Of a DNA stretch of 64,000 nt, positions 60,090-64,000 are shown piece by piece. The DNA lies in NCBI GenBank assembly GCA_009760855.2, contig WPIO01000282.1, positions 65,422 through 129,421 of the forward strand, given 5' to 3'. The translations under genes were made by a program, and so were the position numbers. The notes beneath the pieces were generated by a model, which was not told the DNA's origin, ran no database searches, and saw only the letters and a list, made by a program, of their open reading frames with translations. Every line of letters begins with the position of its first letter. Within the stretch, counting starts at the first letter, position 1. Source of the DNA: Cristatella mucedo. Taxonomy: Eukaryota; Bryozoa; Phylactolaemata; Cristatellidae.

Positions 60090-60182
<93 letters not shown>

Positions 60183-60385
60183 TGCTAGGCAATCACATCA
60201 TCAAGAGGGAGAGTATAAACCGTGAAAAGAACCGGACCTAGCACGGAGCCCAGAGGTACCCCATATTTCAGAGGTACCTCGGATCAGCTTCCTCCATTCA
60301 CGTCAGTTCTCTGGAGTCTCCCACTGAGATATGACCTGAACCATTGCAGAGCAGTGCCAGTGACACCCGGGCGAGATGAGATCAG
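58866..60385 (-). mobile_element. 5'-truncated LINE interrupted by a SINE, minus strand
   Basis: AATAATAAAAATGCACTTGA tail and an eroded stem-loop (AAATTGCCCTCAGAGATTCA). 59433-59131 and 59793-59449 carry LLADLHWLPVKRRLEFKYL, SELVHAFVTSRLDFCNSLLA and NSAARLVCR. The active-site region reads FYVDY in place of FYADD (59940-59955), immediately before the SINE. After the SINE, 60190-60385 continues the palm (CGTGAAAAGAACCGGACCTA, the VLGPVLFTV codons). The copy ends at about 60385. Confidence 0.88.
59965..60180 (+). mobile_element. tRNA-derived SINE, copy 2, with TA tail
   Basis: A box TGGTCCAGCGG at 59966-59976 and B box GGCTCGAGCCC at 60017-60027. The 3' part shares AGAGATTAAGTTCTCT (60053-60068), an exact 16-base match to the LINE stem-loop at 29624-29639, then GGACGCTATATAAATCAATT and about 90 bases of TA repeats. 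It starts at the A box, so it lacks the first bases of copy 1. It is inserted in the LINE at 58866-60385 in the opposite orientation. No clear target duplication is visible. Confidence 0.88.
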
Positions 60386-61015
60386 ATTTAATTGATCACC
60401 GTGTTAGTAATAGCAATCGATTTATATATTCAAAAAATGTAATAAATATGTTGATGTAGTTGTGGGTCTAAGCCACTTCAAGAAAGTTCCACTCAAACAA
60501 TGAATTTTTTAAGTAGGAGTTGTGGTTCGGTTCGCCCATCAGAGAGCCAGCCGATGAACAACGCCAACGGTTTATTGTACAAGGCACGGAGCAGCAAGAT
60601 GCACGACTGCCTTCGCCCCCTTCTCACATTAGAGTCTCTCTCCTTCTCCACTCCTCTTGTTGACCCCGATGATTCATCGAGGACCACAACTGTGCAGCTG
60701 CCGACCCTGATGGTGAATTCACCGTCTGGCCACTAGGGGTTACCGGCCAGTGTCCATGCCACATCACAGGCTCATTAGAGGAGCTGGCATACACTCAAAC
60801 TACAGGAGTCATGAGCTGAAGCTCCTGATGCACGAGGTAGGTCAATACAATTATGTGAAGTGAAGGAAAAGGCTAAAACCAGTCAACACAGATTTCTCCC
60901 TCTTTTGTCCCATTTTGCAGCAATATTTGTCATGAAATTCCTCATATCCATAAAATAACTGTTGGTTGTAACCAGCCAGTAGCACTGAGACTAGGCTGTC
61001 TTTTAGTTATAATAT
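60386..61015. other. No recognised gene
   Basis: Overlapping open frames occur on both strands at 60493-60736 (plus frame 78 codons, minus frame 64 codons). Neither is recognised. Confidence 0.4.
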
Positions 61016-64000
61016 TATCAATATAATAATAATGTACTTAATAAAGCGCCCTCAGAGAACTTAATCTCTTCCCTAGGCGCTTTACATTTGTTGCAAAGGG
61101 AAATGCAATTAAATGGTAAGTAAAATCATGCTTCAAAAACAAACAAAATGAATGACATGGTTAGCGGTGACATGCACAGGTTTAGCATGCGAATGTGGTT
61201 AGTGGCAGCATGCACAGTGTCAGCACTTATAAGCCCGTGAAGGACGAATCCCAAGGACCCACTAAATGCTGTCCTAAATGGGTGTGTTTTTAAGTTCCTT
61301 TTAAATGTGGTCAGGTCAGGGGATGTTCTGACGCAGGTCGGGAGGGAGTTCCAAGCTTTGGGAGCATACGAACTAAATGTACGGTCTCCAAAGGTTTTGA
61401 GGTTTGTACCAGGTAGTTCTAGACTATTGGATTCCGAAAAGCAGGTGGTACGATGCTTGGCTTGATGGGGGAGTATTTCGGACAGATAGGCTGGAGCCAT
61501 CGATGAAGGGTCCGAAAAGTGAGCAAAAAAACCTTGAAGTCAATCCGTTGCTTGACTGGTAGCCAGTGCAGGTCGGCGAGAAGTGGAGTAATGTGGCAAC
61601 TGCGATGCTCACGACAGACAAGCCTAGCTGCAGAGTTTTGCACCAGCTGCAATCGCCGGGTCGCACATGCTGGTACGCCAGTGAGCAGTAAGTAGCAGAA
61701 GTCGAGACGAGATGTCAAGAAGTCATGGACCAACTTAGACGTGGTATCCTTATCTAACAAGCCCGAATTTTAGCAATATTATGAAGCTTAAAATAGGCAG
61801 CATTGACCTTGGAGCATATATGGTCGTCTAACGAGAAGATGCTTTGGAATATGACACCTAGATTTCGAGCTGACTCGACAGGAGATATGCTGGCAGAGCC
61901 AATTTTGAGCCTCAGCCTTTCCAATTTGTGAATCACAGTGGGTTTGCCCATAACTAGTAAGTTAGTTTTATCATCGTTTAGTTTTAGAAAACTTGCTGCC
62001 ATCCCCGTCCAGATGTCATCAATGCATGCAGCAAGTGAGTTGAGAGAATTTGAGGTGCTCGAAGGCTGGGAAGGATCAAAGCAAAGATACAACTGAGTGT
62101 CATCCAGATAGAAGTGAAAGCCTAGATTGTGCTTGGCAATCACATCAGCAAGAGGTAGAGTATAAACCGTGAAAAGAACCGGACCTAGCACTGAGCCCTG
62201 AGGTACTCCATATTTCAGAGGTACATCAGATGATCTTTGTCCAATCACGTCAATACTGTGGAATCTCCCACTGACATAGGACCTGAACTACTGCAGAGCA
62301 GTTCCAGTGATGCCCAGGCGAGATGAGAGGCGCTCTAGAAGAACTTTGTGATCGATGGTGTCAAAAGCTGCCGAAAGATCAAGCAAAACAAGCAGTGACA
62401 CTCTACCCATGTCTGCATTCCTAAGTAGGTCATTGTATACCCTAAGTAAAGCTGACTCTGTGGAGTGATTAGCTCTAAGGCCAGAATGAAACTTACTAGC
62501 AAGGTCTGAGGCTTCTATGTGTGAGTTTAGCCTTTCCGCCATGACCTGTTCCAGTGTCTTTGATAGAAATGGTAGAAGGTAGACTGAGCGGTACTTGCTC
62601 AAGTTCTCTTGGTATAGTGTTGATTTCTTGAGGAAAGGCCTGACTACAGCTTTTCTGAAAGGTGCTGGGACATGACCTGAGGCTAATGACATATTAATGA
62701 TGTTAGTTATGCATGGCAGCAGCAGATCAATGCAACGTAGGAGCAGGACAGTGGGAATAGAGTCCAGAGGACTTGTTGTCTTCTTTGATTGCAATACGAA
62801 CTTTAGGACTAGATCACTAGTGACCTGCTTACATGCTGACATTGATGTGCAGCCAGGAACCGAGGAATAGCATTCTAGGGGGAGGTTGTCATCACAGGGA
62901 TGGATTACCTGATCTTGTCTATCTTCTGCACAAAGAATCGAGAGAAGCGATCGGCTAGATCGACACAAGGATTATCATGTAAGGAGCTAATCTGGGAACG
63001 GTTGAGGGGATGGTTTATTGTCGACATCAGCATTTTTGGATTGTGCATCTCTGATTCAACAATGCTCCTATAGAAGCTAGACTTGGACTTTGCTAGGATC
63101 GATTGGTACGACTTACGGTGTGCTTATGCGTGCTGACACTGTGCATGCTGCCACTAACCAAATTTGCATGCTGACCCTGTGCATGTCACCCCTAACCATA
63201 TTATTCATTTCGTTTGTTTTTCAAGCATAATTTTACTTACCATTCAATTGCATTTCACTTTACAGCAAATGTAAAGCTCCTAGAGAGAGATTGACTTCTC
63301 TGAAAGCGCTTCATCAAGTGAATTATTATTATTATTATCATTAGTCTTCATATGCCTGTCGATGGACAGTTGATCCGGATCTTTTGTTTGTTTCTTCAAG
63401 CTTTAGTTTACTAGACCTGGCTAGTTCTCTGTGTCTGTGGTGAACCACAGGCAGTCTGGGCTGGGGTGCACAGTGCTCAAAGTCAGAGGTGCAAATTCGT
63501 CGAGCTTGTCAGCTAGTGTTTTGTTGCAGCTATCTACCAATGATGACAGATCGGAGGGAGGATTGAGCAGCAGAGGTGAAGCAGATATTCTCGCACGGAC
63601 AGCATCGACGTCAAGGGTCTTGAGGTTTCGCGATTCACAGGTTATTTTAGAGCAGGATGTGGGTACACACTGTAGATTTAATGAGATTTGCATGTGGTCA
63701 GATAAGCAGGATTTGGTAATAATTGGCGATGACAAGGTGCAGTTGTATGAGAAAATCTGGTCGAGTGTGTGACCCTTGATGTGGGTAGGGCCTTGCACAT
63801 GAGCCACAAGAGACAAGGAGTCAGTCAATGGACGAAATGCGGTGCCTAAAGCGTCAGATAAGTTATCAAAGTGAACGTTGAAATCACCCGTAACGAGCAA
63901 GGATCGATTTCTTGCACACAGAAACGAAATGAGATCAGAGAAATCTGAGATAAAGGAGGATGTGGTACGTAGTGGGCGCTAGACTATTGCCACTATCGGT
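61016..64000 (-). mobile_element. Longest LINE copy, runs off the window, minus strand
   Basis: AATAATAATGTACTTAATAA tail and stem-loop at the left. Frames in order: 61500-61126 (NLKTFGDRTFSSYAPKAWNS, TTFKRNLKTHPF), 61760-61419, and 62248-61754 (VPLKYGVPQGSVLGPVLF, the active site FYLDD in place of FYADD, FLKLNDDKTNLL). 62968-62288 holds the reverse transcriptase N-terminus with [17 protein letters not shown] and [17 protein letters not shown]. 63900-63421 holds the endonuclease with TGDFNVHFD, HTLDQIFSYN and LSDHMQISLNL, so both GDFN and SDH are intact. The frames are separated by frameshifts. A second LINE tail is inserted at 63119-63343. The N-terminal endonuclease lies beyond the window. 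It is the reference copy for the family in this window. Confidence 0.95.
63119..63343 (+). mobile_element. Short LINE 3' tail nested in the longer LINE, plus strand
   Basis: It begins GTGCTTATGCGTGCTGACAC and runs through the 3' untranslated region and stem-loop (TAGAGAGAGATTGACTTCTC) to ATTATTATTATTATCATTA. It lies in the opposite orientation to its host. The host linker resumes at TAGTCTTCATATGCCTGTCG. Compared with the uninterrupted equivalent at 52590-52625, about five host bases are lost or altered at the junction. Confidence 0.88.

Noticed and set aside
1-64000. CRISPR arrays, bacterial operons or rRNA genes
   Set aside because: No spaced direct-repeat array, no operon-like gene packing and no rRNA landmarks were seen. 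Everything else points to an animal genome.

Overview
The window is animal (metazoan) nuclear DNA that is poor in genes and dominated by transposable elements. The evidence is phase-1 introns in a C-type lectin gene, a secreted galaxin-like cysteine-repeat protein, a metazoan-style AATAAA signal, a tRNA-derived SINE with pol III boxes, and about twenty copies of CR1/L2-like non-LTR retrotransposons (LINEs). Galaxin-like proteins are best known from corals, and related proteins occur in sponges and molluscs, so a cnidarian, sponge or other marine invertebrate fits. The species cannot be fixed from the sequence alone.

Layout. Bases 1-10390 are a mosaic of duplicated blocks. 1-330 is an inverted copy of 4720-5010. 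2570-4745 is a direct copy of 53485-56150. 7150-10390 is an inverted copy of 55260-58430. The last pair carries two C-type lectin loci: a decayed one on the left (7265-8480, +) and one with open exons on the right (57105-58288, -). 12-21 kb holds heavily decayed LINE pieces, a TCAC microsatellite, a degenerate telomere-like tract and one half of an old duplication (16.2-17.3 kb with 28.7-30.1 kb). 24.7-26.6 kb is a LINE of a second family, next to a 400-base TCAC array. 32.8-33.7 kb is the galaxin-like locus, broken by one frameshift and one in-frame stop. 34.7-41.2 kb is LINE copies, microsatellites, a 480-base direct repeat flanking one LINE, and an AT-rich foldback structure. 41-46 kb is mostly unrecognised. 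46.1-53.5 kb and 58.9-64.0 kb are tightly packed younger LINE copies, some nested.

How the parts relate. The main LINE family ends in a conserved stem-loop followed by ATT repeats. Two tRNA-derived SINE copies end in nearly the same sequence, which suggests that the SINE borrows the LINE's reverse transcriptase. Both SINEs sit inside LINE copies, in the opposite orientation. Every LINE copy seen here is broken by truncation, frameshift, stop or active-site change, so any activity would have to come from elsewhere in the genome. The only cellular protein-coding loci I can support are the galaxin-like gene and the two C-type lectin loci. A few other open frames are listed as unrecognised.
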